Assembly: GCA_902806565.1 (NCBI GenBank)
Contig: CADCXA010000066.1
Span: 1,488,001 to 1,552,000 of the forward strand
From: Hypoxylon rubiginosum
Taxonomy: Eukaryota; Ascomycota; Sordariomycetes; Xylariales; Hypoxylaceae
Length of the DNA stretch: 64,000 bases
Reading direction: 5' to 3'
Positions 11,626-23,303 of this stretch are shown here, piece after piece. Every line of letters begins with the position of its first letter. Position 1 is the stretch's first letter. The notes below the pieces were generated by a model. That model saw only the letters and a list, made by a program, of their open reading frames with translations, was not told the DNA's origin and made no database searches. A program made the translations under genes and the position numbers.

Positions 11626-14600
11626 TGCGTGATGAATGAAGTCGGGTGGATCTTGGGCGGTTCAAAATGTGACACGATACTTGGAATATACCTAGGTATG
11701 TATAATATAGACGATGATATTGCTGACACGTTCGCAAGCTCCATCCCCGTCTCTGTGATACGTCGTTATGTGATCTTACAGGACAGCATGCTTTAGGTAG
11801 GTAGATTATAAATACCGTCGAGGTTCAGGTTCAGGTATAGGTATTTTGAGAGAAGCATAGCCCAGGTCGTACGTACGGAGCATATCGTGCGATTCCTAGT
11901 TTGATCAGAGAAAATCATCGTCTAATGACAAATCTATGTGAAAGCATCTGCGGTGCCCTGCCACTTGGATCAATAACTATCAACCAGTTGCAACCGAGAC
12001 TGCAAACAGTAAGCTTCAGTGCAAATCGAGCGCTGGGAATGGATCACGAACCCCTGAAGCTACCGTAAAATTTCCCCAGCCCAGCCATGTTCGCCACGGC
12101 AAATCCCGCGTCGAGACCCTTGTTCCTAGCTTTGGGAGTGGAGTTAAGCGAAGTGCTTGAATCGACCCGATAATGAAGTTTGGGGGTCTATTCTCCGCCG
12201 CCATCCCTCATCGGGCCATGGAGCTATCACAGCGCAGGACCGGCGAGGGAGAATAGGATGTCACGGTCCTTTCTCGAACTCTTCGTCGACGACTCCAAAA
12301 GACCGGTTATTAAAAAAGCACGGATGATCGCTGCGGGCGTGGGATGTCAACTGCATGGTGCATAATGTATTGAATGCTGACGATGAGGGCTGTACGATAC
12401 ATAGTACCGGCAGAGAGAGCATAGTAGGCAGCCCCCTTCATGATCTACTGTGCTTCTCTGCAAGCTTCAAAGCAGTTGAGACCCCAAGGACCCTAAGGAC
12501 CCTAAGGGTGGCGGAGCTTTCATATGCAAGTTCGTCTGATGACAGTTCCGAAATCCAGGTAACAGCATGATCTTCCTTCCCTGCCTTACCGACCAGCCGA
12601 CTAGCCGACATGCCGGAGACCTAACTTCAACGACACACTTACATACATGGGGCCATACCAGGGTCATATAAGGGAATACATGGGCAGACGAGGGCAGACA
12701 AGGGCATAGATGGGACCGCTCTGTGCATCATCGCGACCCTTGCTCGACCTTCTCATTATCCGAATCGGGCAATTCGTCTTGGCTTGGCGTACTTGGCAGT
12801 GGACCAACGCCCGCGATATTCCCCTTTACTGCCACCCAGACTTCCTCATACAGCAGTACCACTCTGTTGCTGTTCTTTGCTGCTCGCCCATCTTGGCCTA
12901 CTTCACGATACGCCGGTCAGCTGCCCCCCTTCGACCGCCCATTAGTAAGACTCTACGTAAGGCAGCCCTTTTCCAATATCTTTCCCCCCCAAGACGGGCC
13001 CGTAAGATTCCATCTAAATTAATTAAAACCCGCGCTTCGTAGGAGTGTGTCTTTCCAGCCACCAGCTCCAGGTCCTTGCAGCTAACTGTTCTAGACGTTT
13101 ATCGGCCGCGGTCGCGAACCCTGCGCCTCGATTCGTACGAGAGAGGTACCTAAAATGGTTCATGCATCTCCGAGCGAAGAAACTCACTCATGTGAAAGAT
13201 GCATATGAAGATGCATATGAAGATGGGGGCCGTCTCTCATAACCACCAGCTCTTCCTAGTAGGTAGCTCGTCCTCCTACTAGTAATGCGATAAAGTGCTG
13301 ACCTACCTATCTAGGAGCAGCGAGTACATCGGCTCCTTGCGCCTCAAAGATTACCTCGGCGGTGCACGTCATTAGCCTTCTTAGCATGGCAGCTATAGAG
13401 CAGGCGATTGTGTTCTCTTTTGCTAATCCTCGAAGACCATGTGTCTTTTGTCCGTGCGCAAAACAAAGTAGAGGAGATCCATCCATATCGTCTTGGACAC
13501 GTTGAACTCGGGCCTCGACGGATGCACCATACCGGTATTCCTGATCGTCCGTGCTCGTTACAAACTACCCTAGCTGCAGCCGACCTGTCAATCTACATCT
13601 AACCACAAGAGGCTGAGCAGCAATCATCATTACATACGGCCATTACTCTTGCTCCTCTTCAGAATACGCGCTGGAGATTGAAGTCTTTGATTTATTTGCA
13701 TTTCGAGACGCTACTCTAATTTAGGTCTGCCTAGTATCGAGTGTACGTTCGACAACTCCCGAGGTTCCTGCTCTACCGCTACCCCTATTTCGCACGATGA
13801 TGTCATTTAACCAAGCCTCTTGCTAAGAGCCTCCAGCGTCCGTGCCTATCACGAAATCATTTCTTCTCATCATGCGTTCTAGAGCTTCGCCATTAGCTCA
13901 GTGGCTATGAGTTGAGGTTATGAATTGGCGTGGGGGTGCGTTGGTCTTTGACTTTGAGCGAGATGTTCATAGTCGAATCTCCTTTTCCTAGTGCTCATCA
14001 ATCTAGAGGGAGGCGATGTGAGAGTAACATACGTAAACCCTCAATTTACTTAGTTTCTAATTTCGGCGTCATTATACTTTCCACTCAGATGCTTTCGTAT
14101 CTGTGTCATGCTGGGCTAGTAGCCTTGAGCATGCTCTTTCATCAAGAGTATATGGAGCTGACACGCTATTCAACTCGGCAATCACCATGCGGTGGGTAAC
14201 GACACACTTGCATGACTCGCCGAGGAGCCACGAATCCTCGAAGACAATCATCATGGCCGATTACTCGGAGATTAGGCACAGTGCATACTGTTGATTAGCT
14301 TGTCGCTGTTGGAGAGGCATCTATAGCTCTACCGGTATCACCGACGAGGCAACCGCCTAACTTGGGGGTCTTGTGGCTGTTGATCTCTTAACAGTGCATA
14401 AACCTCGTGTTCCAAGAAGCTTCTAATATGCTAAAAGAAGCTCGGCAGTCGAGAGGCTAAGTAATTCTTTCAAACTATTAGTTGAATCCCGGCAGAAGAT
14501 CGTGCACCTAGAATTTGAGAGGAGGAAAGCTTAGGGCTCAGACCGTTGGCATGAAACCTACCTAGGTAACTTCAATGCTTAGAGCGAGTGACTTCTATTC

Positions 14601-15543
14601 AACCTTAGCAGGCTGGCATGGCGTCTTCCCATTTGCTGATACCCAGTAACGAAACATGGAACGAAATTTCTTGCCATCCTGTATAAATAGCATCTTCAGC
14701 CCCGAAGTTGTCTCATCCCATATATCCTCTTGTCACATTTCTACTCACGCCGCTACTGGCGTTGAAAGAGAAGTATATTAGGAAAGATCATGAAAGTTAC
14801 TTACCTAGTTACCTACCCACCTAAGTAAGCACTGACGTTCTCGTCTCAGATGTAAATCTTGTCCCACGATATGGTTTGACGGATCCACTTCATGACAGAT
14901 GTTGGGAGGTATCCAACCCCCTCAAAAATATAGCAAAAAAGATACTACTGCTACTAAGCCGGCAGAGTTTATCCAGGTAAACCGACGGTTTATTATTAGC
15001 ATACCGCTCTGCGTGGCCTATAGAGAGCTTGCGCGAATATCCAACTAGCCCAACTCACTGTCGAATGAAAGGTCCGTGATATTAGTAGTGTGGTAAGCCG
15101 TTTTCGGGATAAAGCCGGGGATTAGATCTAGATTGGCTCCACTGGGAAGTGATAGCAGAAAAACGTGCCCTGTAAAAGTGGTACGTACCCACGCTAGCGG
15201 CCTTACGGTTAGTGATAGTGGGAGAGTGGGCCCTTTTGATAAAGGAAGAAAAAAATTTCGAGGGGCTTTGGGCCGCCGATAAGGCGCAGTTTTTTTTTTT
15301 CCCATATGCGCTTTTAGCTTTTTGCAATCTGGTATCTGACTTCTCACACATTCCTCATTACATGTACAAACAAATTGAACACTGGTTCAGTGTCAATTCT
15401 TTTCAGAACCCACGTTCGAGGGCATTTTGGGCAGTTTTACACTGACCCTTTCTCACCTGCGGCGCTCTTCACGGATTTTTTGACAAGTTGTACCGTCCTT
15501 CGTTTGTTTTGGGCCTGATCTCACCCGACACCGACAATCCGCG
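11626..15543. other. Long intergenic region, no gene recognised
   Basis: Nearly 4 kb between divergent genes. It should contain the promoters of the regulator (left) and the ABCF ATPase (right; pyrimidine-rich leader near 15440-15540). TACCTAGGTA palindromes occur at 11689-11698 and 14559-14568. Short tandem repeats lie at about 12482-12508 (9-bp unit AAGGACCCT) and 13198-13221 (12-bp unit GATGCATATGAA twice). ORFs up to 110 codons (12710-13042) look random. A decayed gene or element may be hidden here but I could not name one. Confidence 0.5.
13198..13221. repeat. Two tandem copies of GATGCATATGAA
   Basis: Perfect 12-bp duplication in intergenic DNA. No function apparent. Confidence 0.85.
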
Positions 15544-18500
15544 ATGCCTCACCCAGTGTCGCCGCCACTGATGGTGGCTAAATCTGGCGATGCCCCTCCC
15601 CCGCCATCACAACAGGAGGTATCGTCCATAATCAACAGCATATTCTTAGCCACCACCTCTGCCGCTTCAATCGATGGCTGCTATGCTCTGTGCGAAATCC
15701 TACTGAATACCGTCGGCTTCCGGGGTCTACACACCTATGGCGTCCTGGCCGAAGTAAAAAAAGCCGCTTCTGACAAGAAGAGTGGTCTGCGGCGCGAGAG
15801 CGCCCAGAACATTCTCGGCGCCCTATTCGAGAAATTTCCTCCCCGACAACCTCTGAGCGAAGTCGTTTTCCTACTCCAGGATGGTGGACTCGTATCGGTG
15901 GCCTTGGACGCTTTAGCCGACAAGGGCACAGTTGTTCGCGACGCCGCCAAATATGGGATCGATGCGCTCTTCGGCCATCTGAGCCCCGAGGCTATGGTTG
16001 TTGGCCTATTACCGGCTCTTATTGCCTATCTCTCGAAAAGGACTGGAAAGTGGCAGGGCACGGTTGGCGCCTTGAAGTTGATGCAAAGGATGGCCGACAA
16101 GGCCAAGATGGAAATTGGTTGCACAAAGGAGCAAGCCCAGGAGAAGGACATTCTTCGGGAAACCATGGGTGCGAAACTGGCTAGTTTGATCCCCATCGTC
16201 GAAGGCAACATGCACGACTTGAAGGCCGATGTTGAGAAGCAGGCTGTCGTCACGATGCAGTCTCTCACCACGCTGCTTTCCAACGACGATGTCGCGCCCA
16301 GGATTCCTCTCCTTGTTGATACAATGCACCATCCCTCGACCCAGACCCTCCAGAAGGCAATCCACGCTCTTTCTCAAACTACCTTCGTCGCTGAGGTGAC
16401 TTCTCCCGTTCTTGCTCTTCTTACCCCCTTCCTCGAACGAACCCTCAACAATCCTAGTACCGCCCAGGAGGTACTACGCCAAACTGTCGTAATTACCGAA
16501 AACTTGACCAAGCTAGTCCACGATCCCATTGAGGCGCGGACATTTCTACCGAAACTCCAACCCGGTATCAAGAATGTCGTCGAACGCGCACCCCTACCAG
16601 AGGTGCGTGAGTTGGCTACTAGAGCATGGGACGTGATGGATAAAGCCATGGGCAACGACCAAGCAATCGTGGAGAGAACCTCTGTAGACGACGTTGCCAA
16701 GGTCCTTGACTTGGCAATTAAAAATAACGGTGGACTCTCAGGCGATTTGGAATTCTACAAGGTGGCCCGCCCTTACCTCTGCGAAATGGTGGCCGAGGAT
16801 GCCAACCACCGACAAGTCGACCGAATCCCTGGCAGGATTGCACCTTATCTCAAGGATCTGATGCATAAATCCGGTGCTAGCGATGCTGTCGCTTCTAGTG
16901 TCCACAAATTTTATGTCGCCGAGGACGAGCGCAAATATGGCGTTCCTGAGAAGGAAGATGATGGAGAAATTGAGATCGTTAACGCGGACTTCTCGCTCGC
17001 CTATGGCGGTATGCTTCTGTTGTCACACACCAATCTGCGGCTCCTGAAAGGACATCGATACGGTCTTTGCGGTCGCAACGGCGCTGGAAAGTCTACACTC
17101 ATGAAGAGCATTGCCGGCGGAAAGCTCGAAGGTTTCCCGCCGCAAGACGTCCTCCGTACCTGCTACGTCGAGCACAACCAGGGAGAAGATGCCGACATCA
17201 GTATCCTAGATTTCATGGTCAAGGATCCGACCATCGCATCCGAGGGAAGGGACAGGATTTCGGAGGTCTTGGCTGAGTTCGGCTTTACAGCTGGCCCTGA
17301 GGGTAAACAAGCTCAAAAGGTCGGTTCTCTGTCAGGAGGGTGGAAGATGAAGCTCGCTCTTGCTCGCGCAATGCTGCAAAAAGCCGATGTCTTGCTATTG
17401 GACGAACCTACCAATCACTTGGATGTTGCCAATATCGCATGGCTAGAAAGCTACCTGAAGAGCCACACGGATATCACCAGCTTGATCGTTTCTCACGACT
17501 CAGGTTTCCTAGATAACGTGACGACCGACATCTACCACTACGAACCGGGAAAGAAACTTGGCCATTTCAAGGGTAACCTGTCTGACTTTGTCAATGTTCG
17601 CCCCGAAGCCAAGGCTTACTACACTCTTTCTGCTTCCAACGTTCAGTTCAAGTTCCCGCCTCCTGGTATCTTGACCGGTGTCAAATCGCAAACTCGAGCA
17701 ATCATTCGGATGACCGGCGTGTCATTTCAGTACCCGAAGGCACCCAAGCCGTCACTCTCTGATGTCTCTTGTCAGCTGTCTCTGTCCTCCCGTGTTGCCG
17801 TGATCGGACCTAATGGTGCGGGAAAGTCGACTTTGATTAAGCTGTTGACCGGTGAAGTGATCCCTACCAGCGGAAGAGTTGAGAAGCATCCCAACCTACG
17901 AATCGGTTATATCAAGCAACACGCTCTTGAGCACGTCGAGATGCATCTCGAGAAGACACCCAACCAGTACCTGCAATGGCGATACGCCAACGGAGACGAC
18001 AGAGAGGTGTTTTTGAAGCAGACCCGTATTCTTTCCGACAAGGATAAAGAGCAGATGGATAAGCCAATCGACCTTGGCGACGGAAAGGGTACTCGACAAC
18101 TCGAGGCCCTCGTTGGTCGACAGAAGTACAAGAAGACGTTCCAATACGAAGTGTAAGTTGATCATTGGGAATCCTGTTTCAGGCTCTCATACTAATATTT
18201 ATCCAGGAAATGGAGAGCGTGGCTGCCCAAGTACAACTCGCAAGTATCTCGCGAAACCCTTTTAGAATGGGGATTCGACAAGCTGGTACAGGAATTTGAC
18301 GACCACGAGGCATCCCGTGAAGGTCTTGGCTACCGAGAGCTTCAACCTACAGTCATTTCCAAGCACTTTGAGGACCTTGGCCTCGACCCCGAGATTGGGA
18401 ATCACAACGAAATCGGTAGCTTGTCAGGAGGTCAGAAAGTCAAGGTTGTTATTGCAGGAGCCATGTGGAACAACCCGCATTTGCTTGTTCTTGACGAGCC

Positions 18501-18948
18501 TACTAACTTCTTGGACCGTGATTCTCTCGGTGGTCTCGCAGTTGCCATTCGAGACTTCAAGGGCGGTGTGGTCATGATTTCCCATAATGAAGAGTTCGTC
18601 GGTGCGCTAGCGAACGAACAGTGGCATATCAACGACGGCCGCATGGTCTTGAAGGGCAATGCTTCGTTCGCGCTAGATCGGTTCGAGGACAGCAAACCCG
18701 CTAGTGGTGTCACGAGTGCCCTCACCAGCGGCGTTAACAGCACGGCAGCCAGCAGTGCTGTGAGCAGTGCCGTCAACAGCAGCGTTGAAGACAATACACC
18801 ACTCAAGTTCAAGTCCAAGAAGAAGAGGAAGAAGACCAAGAAGGAACTCAAGGAGCAGGAGGTCCGGAGAAGACTGCGCCATATCGAATGGCTCAACAGT
18901 CCCAAGGGCACACCGCACCCTCTAGATACGGATGACGAGGAGCAATGA
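15544..18948 (+). CDS. ABCF ATPase of the EF3 family, New1/Elf1 type
   Basis: A cytosolic twin-cassette ABC-F ATPase that acts with ribosomes (EF3/New1) or has been tied to mRNA export (fission yeast Elf1). Two exons, 15544-18152 and 18207-18948, with a 54-nt phase-2 intron, give 1116 residues. The N-terminal roughly 450 residues are helical repeats (HEAT-like). Cassette 1 has Walker A GRNGAGKST (about 510-518), signature LSGGWKMKLALARA and Walker B VLLLDEPTNHLD. Cassette 2 has GPNGAGKST (about 757-765), LSGGQKVKVVIAGA and LVLDEPTNFLD. The insertion in cassette 2 carries a chromodomain-like segment starting FQYEVKWRAWL. The lysine-rich tail ends RRRLRHIEWLNSPKGTP. That insertion and tail resemble New1/Elf1 more than canonical EF3, which ends differently. 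Family assignment is certain; the subtype is from memory of homologues. Confidence 0.93.
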
Positions 18949-19651
18949 TTTCTCTTTAGGGTCTTTTTTATGAGTTTGACGCGCATTCCGATACAGCGGC
19001 TGATGGTTTTCGCACTTTCGTCATGTTCCCCTTTAGATTACTTAAAAGGTAGTCATCGGTAGAAAGTGGGGGTTTTGGGACGTCAGGATCATAGTCCGCA
19101 GACGCATTAGAGGGTTTCATACAAGGCGTTCGTATAGACTGGCGGAATGGCATACTAGAATGAGACTTCGTGTTTGCGAAGACTAGGGGCCGAAAGATTA
19201 ATAGACGGCAATACATGGCCTGATGCATCATCTTCCGCTAAATTGAATGTGAAAATCTTGGGTGTTTTCAGCAAATATTATATGCACCGCTATGTCCCGA
19301 AGGTTCAGAGTTACGGGTGGTATATCTCCTTATATACCTCTTGGTCTACTTTCCTAGGAGGTACATTTATATAGAATCCAAGGGACAACCAAGCACATAA
19401 GTAGCTGGCTTAACTATCTCGAATATAGGAGGCGTGTATAATACTCCTGATAGTAAGAAATTTGGTGCAATTGACTTTGTTTGAATCATGTTAGGGTGGA
19501 AGGGAAGAATTACCAAGTGAATAGAGGTTTATTCACATAGAAAAAGAAATAGGGGGGAGACTGTGATATCCGAAGTGGGCCCAAGTCAGTTGCGAGTCCG
19601 GAAGTACCTAGTAATAACCCGCGATAAGATTTTCTCACATCACCGAACAAA
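18949..19651. other. Intergenic, no gene recognised
   Basis: Downstream region of the ABCF gene leading to the tRNA-Thr gene. No ORF of note. Confidence 0.6.
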
Positions 19652-19751
19652 GCCCGCTTGGCACAGCGGTAATGCGCCTCACTAGTATCTGTAGATCCTA
19701 CTGAGAATTGAGCAAATGAGGAGATGACTGGTTCGACTCCAGTAGTGGGCA
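19652..19751 (+). tRNA. tRNA-Thr (anticodon AGT) with 28-nt intron
   Basis: A full cloverleaf can be drawn. Acceptor GCCCGCT pairs with AGTGGGC (one G-T). The D arm is GCA/TGC with AGCGGTAAT. The anticodon stem CCTCA/TGAGG closes the loop CT-AGT-A-A, interrupted after position 37 by an intron at 19688-19715. The variable loop is AGATG, and the T arm is ACTGG-TTCGACT-CCAGT. The discriminator is A at 19751, and a T-run (19753-19778 region) follows as polymerase III terminator. The mature length is 72 nt plus the post-transcriptional CCA. Confidence 0.87.
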
Positions 19752-20503
19752 ATTTCTTTTAACCTTTTTTTCTTTTAGTTCTTAATCAACTTCTCTTTAT
19801 TTCATTAGTACTACCACAATTCCGCCGGCCAATCAAATACTTAGAATCGCCCCGCACTTTTCGACCTTTTCCTTTGCGGTTCTATCGCACCAGGCCTAGA
19901 AATAATGCAAATGGTATAAAAAGGTCACGCAAAACAAGCTCTATCGAGCCATACCAATTATTAATCTTTTTAAGCGGTGGTGGAATAGAATAATCAATTC
20001 TACAAAGAATTCATCGGACGTGCGCTGAGGTGTGGCTAGCCAATCAGAGCCGGACTGATCTGTGGCGCAAAGGAAGCTCGCGATAGTAACCCCCCGGCCG
20101 AAGGACGGGTCACGCAGCTAGTGTGTATTCATTTGATTGATTAAAATGACATGAAATTTTTTAAGTATCTCGTGCTTTACGTTTTACACTCGCAATTAGG
20201 AATGATGACTACCAACGCGATAAGTTGAGAAAGCACTATTCTGGCCGCCGAATTTGACTGATATGGGATTCTATTTTGGCGTGAGGCAAAAGGTCAACAT
20301 CGACTAATTATTCCGCGCATAAACCTCCCGGATCTTGGCGGCGGCGGCTGAACCTTAGTGCTTATCCTTTTACCACTTCCTCCTATGCAGCATCAAGAGT
20401 AGCAAAACACCAGTCGGTATGGTCCTTCGCCTTTTTTCTCCTTCCACGCCAGAAGTACTTAAAATCATCTACGTCTTCTCTCTACACTAGTCCTTACCTT
20501 TAT
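19752..20503. other. Intergenic, no gene recognised
   Basis: Region between tRNA-Thr and the small ORF upstream of the HET gene. The last 80 bases are pyrimidine-rich and may be a promoter/leader. Nothing else seen. Confidence 0.55.
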
Positions 20504-20722
20504 ATGTCTTCTCGTTCTAGGGTAAGACATGCCTCATACCCCTGGCATCATACGATTTTGTTCAACGATTCACCCAACGAGGATCGTCAACTCTACTACC
20601 TGCTAAAAAGTGACCAAACGCAATTTACGGCACAGCAGCGCATACTATTACGCGTACAGCTCCAAAGAAAAATGGAAGAAATAAGTCACCACCTACGAGA
20701 GCGATCGGTGGAGCCAAGCTGA
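20504..20722 (+). CDS. Small hypothetical protein (72 aa)
   Basis: An ATG-initiated ORF of 72 codons preceded by a pyrimidine-rich leader typical of fungal start sites. The C-terminal two thirds (from about residue 27) is a charged, probably helical segment (QQRILLRVQLQRKMEEIS). I do not recognise a family. It lies 208 bp upstream of the HET-domain gene on the same strand, so it could be a separate small gene or a 5' leader ORF of that transcript. Confidence 0.35.
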   Translation: MSSRSRVRHASYPWHHTILFNDSPNEDRQLYYLLKSDQTQFTAQQRILLRVQLQRKMEEISHHLRERSVEPS

Positions 20723-20930
20723 GGGAAGACTTTGAATGGCTGGTGGGTAACTGCTGGAAATTGTGACAAAAGAACATGAGCTGTTATTAATAGTTCACCA
20801 GCCCCCACATGATATCCTTGCCATCGGCGACCATGAGATCTATGCTGCTCATACGCAGATGTTTTATTCAGCCTTTTCCCCTTCTACTCGTGAAAATACC
20901 TAAACCAGGTCTCTAAACGAAGCTACGAAA

Positions 20931-23303
20931 ATGGGACAAAAATTACAATATAACCCGCTCTTAAATCATGACATTCGAGTCATTCAGCTTCTCACGCAGG
21001 CAGATCATCCAGATCACGGGACTGGACCGGTACATTGCAAGATTGTTCATGTTTCACTCGATAACGCCCATCTGGTCGACGACGGCAGGAGTGCGACGAA
21101 AGGATCCAATCGCGTCTGGCCGGTGAGTGTGAATGATGCTGACGATGCCCTCGATGGCGAGCCCGAGACATCGCACCCGATGGGGTTCGGTAGTCTCTTT
21201 GAGAGAAGTTTAGCAGAACGCCTATTCCCTATAACCCGTATACCAGAAGTGCCATACTTGGAGAGGCCCAATTGGCTCAAAGGAAAAACTCGAAAGATGG
21301 AATATCAACACCCAGCAATAGCGTGGGACCCAAGCCAGGATCCAGAAGCTGACCTGCCCTGGCGCTACACCTGGGGTGACTTTGTCGCTTTATCCTACGT
21401 CTGGGGTGATCAGTCCATTAGGCGCGAAATATATGTCAACGATGTGCCTGTATCGGTGACGGCTAGTCTCGAGTCGGCTTTACGGGAGTTGCGAAATCAT
21501 AGTCGCATACAGCAAGGCTTCTACATTTGGGTCGATGCGTTATGCATCAACCAAGAAGATCTAGATGAGCGTTCAGCTCAGGTCGGGCGAATGAAGGACA
21601 TATACCATAAGGCGTGGCATGTTGTTATATGGCTTGGCCCTGAGGAAAATCGCAGCAGTCTGGCAATGTTGGCACTCCGATACATGAGTCTCCATGCGAA
21701 GCAGGGAGATGTGCTATCTAAACTTTACAAGAGGGTCGAATTCTACGTCGTTCGACTTCCGTTCATGCAATGGAAGCATGCACACACCAGCCTACGCATA
21801 CGCAAAGCCGTGCTTAATGCTATATACCACCTCCTTGCCAGGTCGTACTGGCGCAGGCTATGGATTATCCAAGAGGTTGTTTTAGGGTCCAGAAAATCGC
21901 CTGTGCTTTGTGGCGGCAGTTCTATCCTGTTAAAGGATATTTTCGATTCTCTGCAGGTCATGAAAGAAGATGGTGATGCGCTAGGTCAATACGTTATTTT
22001 TTCCGCAAGAGGGACGGGTCAACAAAGATGGAATGTCATGGGAGACGATACATATGAGATCTCGGAGAAGTTATGGGACAGACCTGTCGCGATAACAGCA
22101 TTGCAGTCAATGGAGACGAACCTCTCGACACCGAACCGGGGCGTTTATGATGCCCTACTCCTCAGCCGGGAAGCAAATGCTACCGACCAAAGAGATCACG
22201 TGTACGGCATCCTGGGTCTACCACAGATCGCAAACAACATTGAACTGCTTCCCGATTACAATATTGCGGCAACTAAGACTTTCATCCTTTTCTCGGCACG
22301 CCTCCTTGCAAGTGGCGATGTAAACAGCCTCCGCCTCGTGAATAGCCCGGTACCACGGGTAGGAAGTCGATACTTCAAAAGTAGGCACTTCTCACGCCCT
22401 CGGGCACCAAAGTTCATCCATGGGCATCGCATAGTACACCGCGGCTGCGAGCACGACTTGCCATCCTGGGTAATCTGCTGGTCCTGTCCACGCAACCCAG
22501 CGCAGCCATTCCTGAACCGCCCCAGCACCCTTCCCCTCTTCCCATCATCCTTCCCAGCCACGGCCCCCCAAATCACAAACGACAATCTCCTCACCGTCAA
22601 GGGCATCCTCTTCGACACCATCACAACCCTAAGCGCCTTCCACGCCACCGAATCCGACAAGTCCTACCCGCACAACGACCCGGACCCCCCGCCAAGCCCC
22701 TACGGCTCTCGCGCCGAGACCCGCCAAGCCCTGGCGCGCACTCTACTGGGCAACGACCCCGACGTTCCGGATCCCGGCGTGGTCCTGCACCCCACGCTCT
22801 GGCGCACCGGCATCATGGGCGTCGACGACAACGTCTTCGGGCTCAAGGACTTCTACTACCGCAACCGCGCGCTCCGCCTCTTCGACGGCTGGCCCTCGCT
22901 CGACTCGTTCATCCGCGACCCCGAATCCGAAGCCAGACCTATCAGCCGCCGCGTCCACGACACGGCGAGCACGGCGCCGCGGTTCCTCCACGTCACGGCC
23001 GCGCACCGGGAGGCGTTAGCCACCGCGATGAGACGACTGGGGTGGCGCCGGCTCGTGGCGACGCGGGCCGGGTACCTGGGTCTTGTGCCGGCGGCGACGG
23101 AGGCGGGGGACGTGGTCGCCGTGCTGGCTGGGTGCGACGCCCCGCTAGTTCTACGGCCTGTGGGGCCGGAGGAGGCGGCGGAAGGGAAAGGGGCAAGATT
23201 CTCGGTTGTGGGCGAGGCGTACGTGCATTGGGTTACGGGGCGGGAGTTGTATCAGCGGCTCGAAAAGGGGATGTGCGCTGTGGATGATATATGCATTCGT
23301 TAG
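20931..23303 (+). CDS. HET-domain protein
   Basis: A single-exon 790-residue protein with a heterokaryon-incompatibility (HET) domain, the fungal module used in non-self recognition and programmed cell death of fused cells. The domain starts near residue 150 with FVALSYVWGD and continues through the hallmark blocks FYIWVDALCINQEDLDERSAQV and VVIWLGPEENRSS to WRRLWIIQEVVLG and RDHVYGILGLP. The C-terminal region has the late motif typical of long HET proteins (GDVVAVLAGCDAPLVLRPV, GEAYVHWVTG). No NACHT, ankyrin or WD repeats are fused to it. Base composition changes inside the gene: up to about 22.4 kb codon use is mixed, afterwards third positions are strongly C/G. Role is inferred from the domain only. 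Confidence 0.92.
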   Translation: MGQKLQYNPLLNHDIRVIQLLTQADHPDHGTGPVHCKIVHVSLDNAHLVDDGRSATKGSNRVWPVSVNDADDALDGEPETSHPMGFGSLFERSLAERLFPITRIPEVPYLERPNWLKGKTRKMEYQHPAIAWDPSQDPEADLPWRYTWGDFVALSYVWGDQSIRREIYVNDVPVSVTASLESALRELRNHSRIQQGFYIWVDALCINQEDLDERSAQVGRMKDIYHKAWHVVIWLGPEENRSSLAMLALRYMSLHAKQGDVLSKLYKRVEFYVVRLPFMQWKHAHTSLRIRKAVLNAIYHLLARSYWRRLWIIQEVVLGSRKSPVLCGGSSILLKDIFDSLQVMKEDGDALGQYVIFSARGTGQQRWNVMGDDTYEISEKLWDRPVAITALQSMETNLSTPNRGVYDALLLSREANATDQRDHVYGILGLPQIANNIELLPDYNIAATKTFILFSARLLASGDVNSLRLVNSPVPRVGSRYFKSRHFSRPRAPKFIHGHRIVHRGCEHDLPSWVICWSCPRNPAQPFLNRPSTLPLFPSSFPATAPQITNDNLLTVKGILFDTITTLSAFHATESDKSYPHNDPDPPPSPYGSRAETRQALARTLLGNDPDVPDPGVVLHPTLWRTGIMGVDDNVFGLKDFYYRNRALRLFDGWPSLDSFIRDPESEARPISRRVHDTASTAPRFLHVTAAHREALATAMRRLGWRRLVATRAGYLGLVPAATEAGDVVAVLAGCDAPLVLRPVGPEEAAEGKGARFSVVGEAYVHWVTGRELYQRLEKGMCAVDDICIR

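Noticed and set aside
13400..14300. Decayed gene in the long intergenic region
   Set aside because: Short open stretches on the minus strand share a VFED-like string, but no alignable protein or frame continuity was found.
15544..18948. Canonical translation elongation factor EF3
   Set aside because: The cassette-2 insertion and the RRRLRHIEWL tail differ from EF3, which I recall as ending in an MKKRKELG-type tail; New1/Elf1 fits better.
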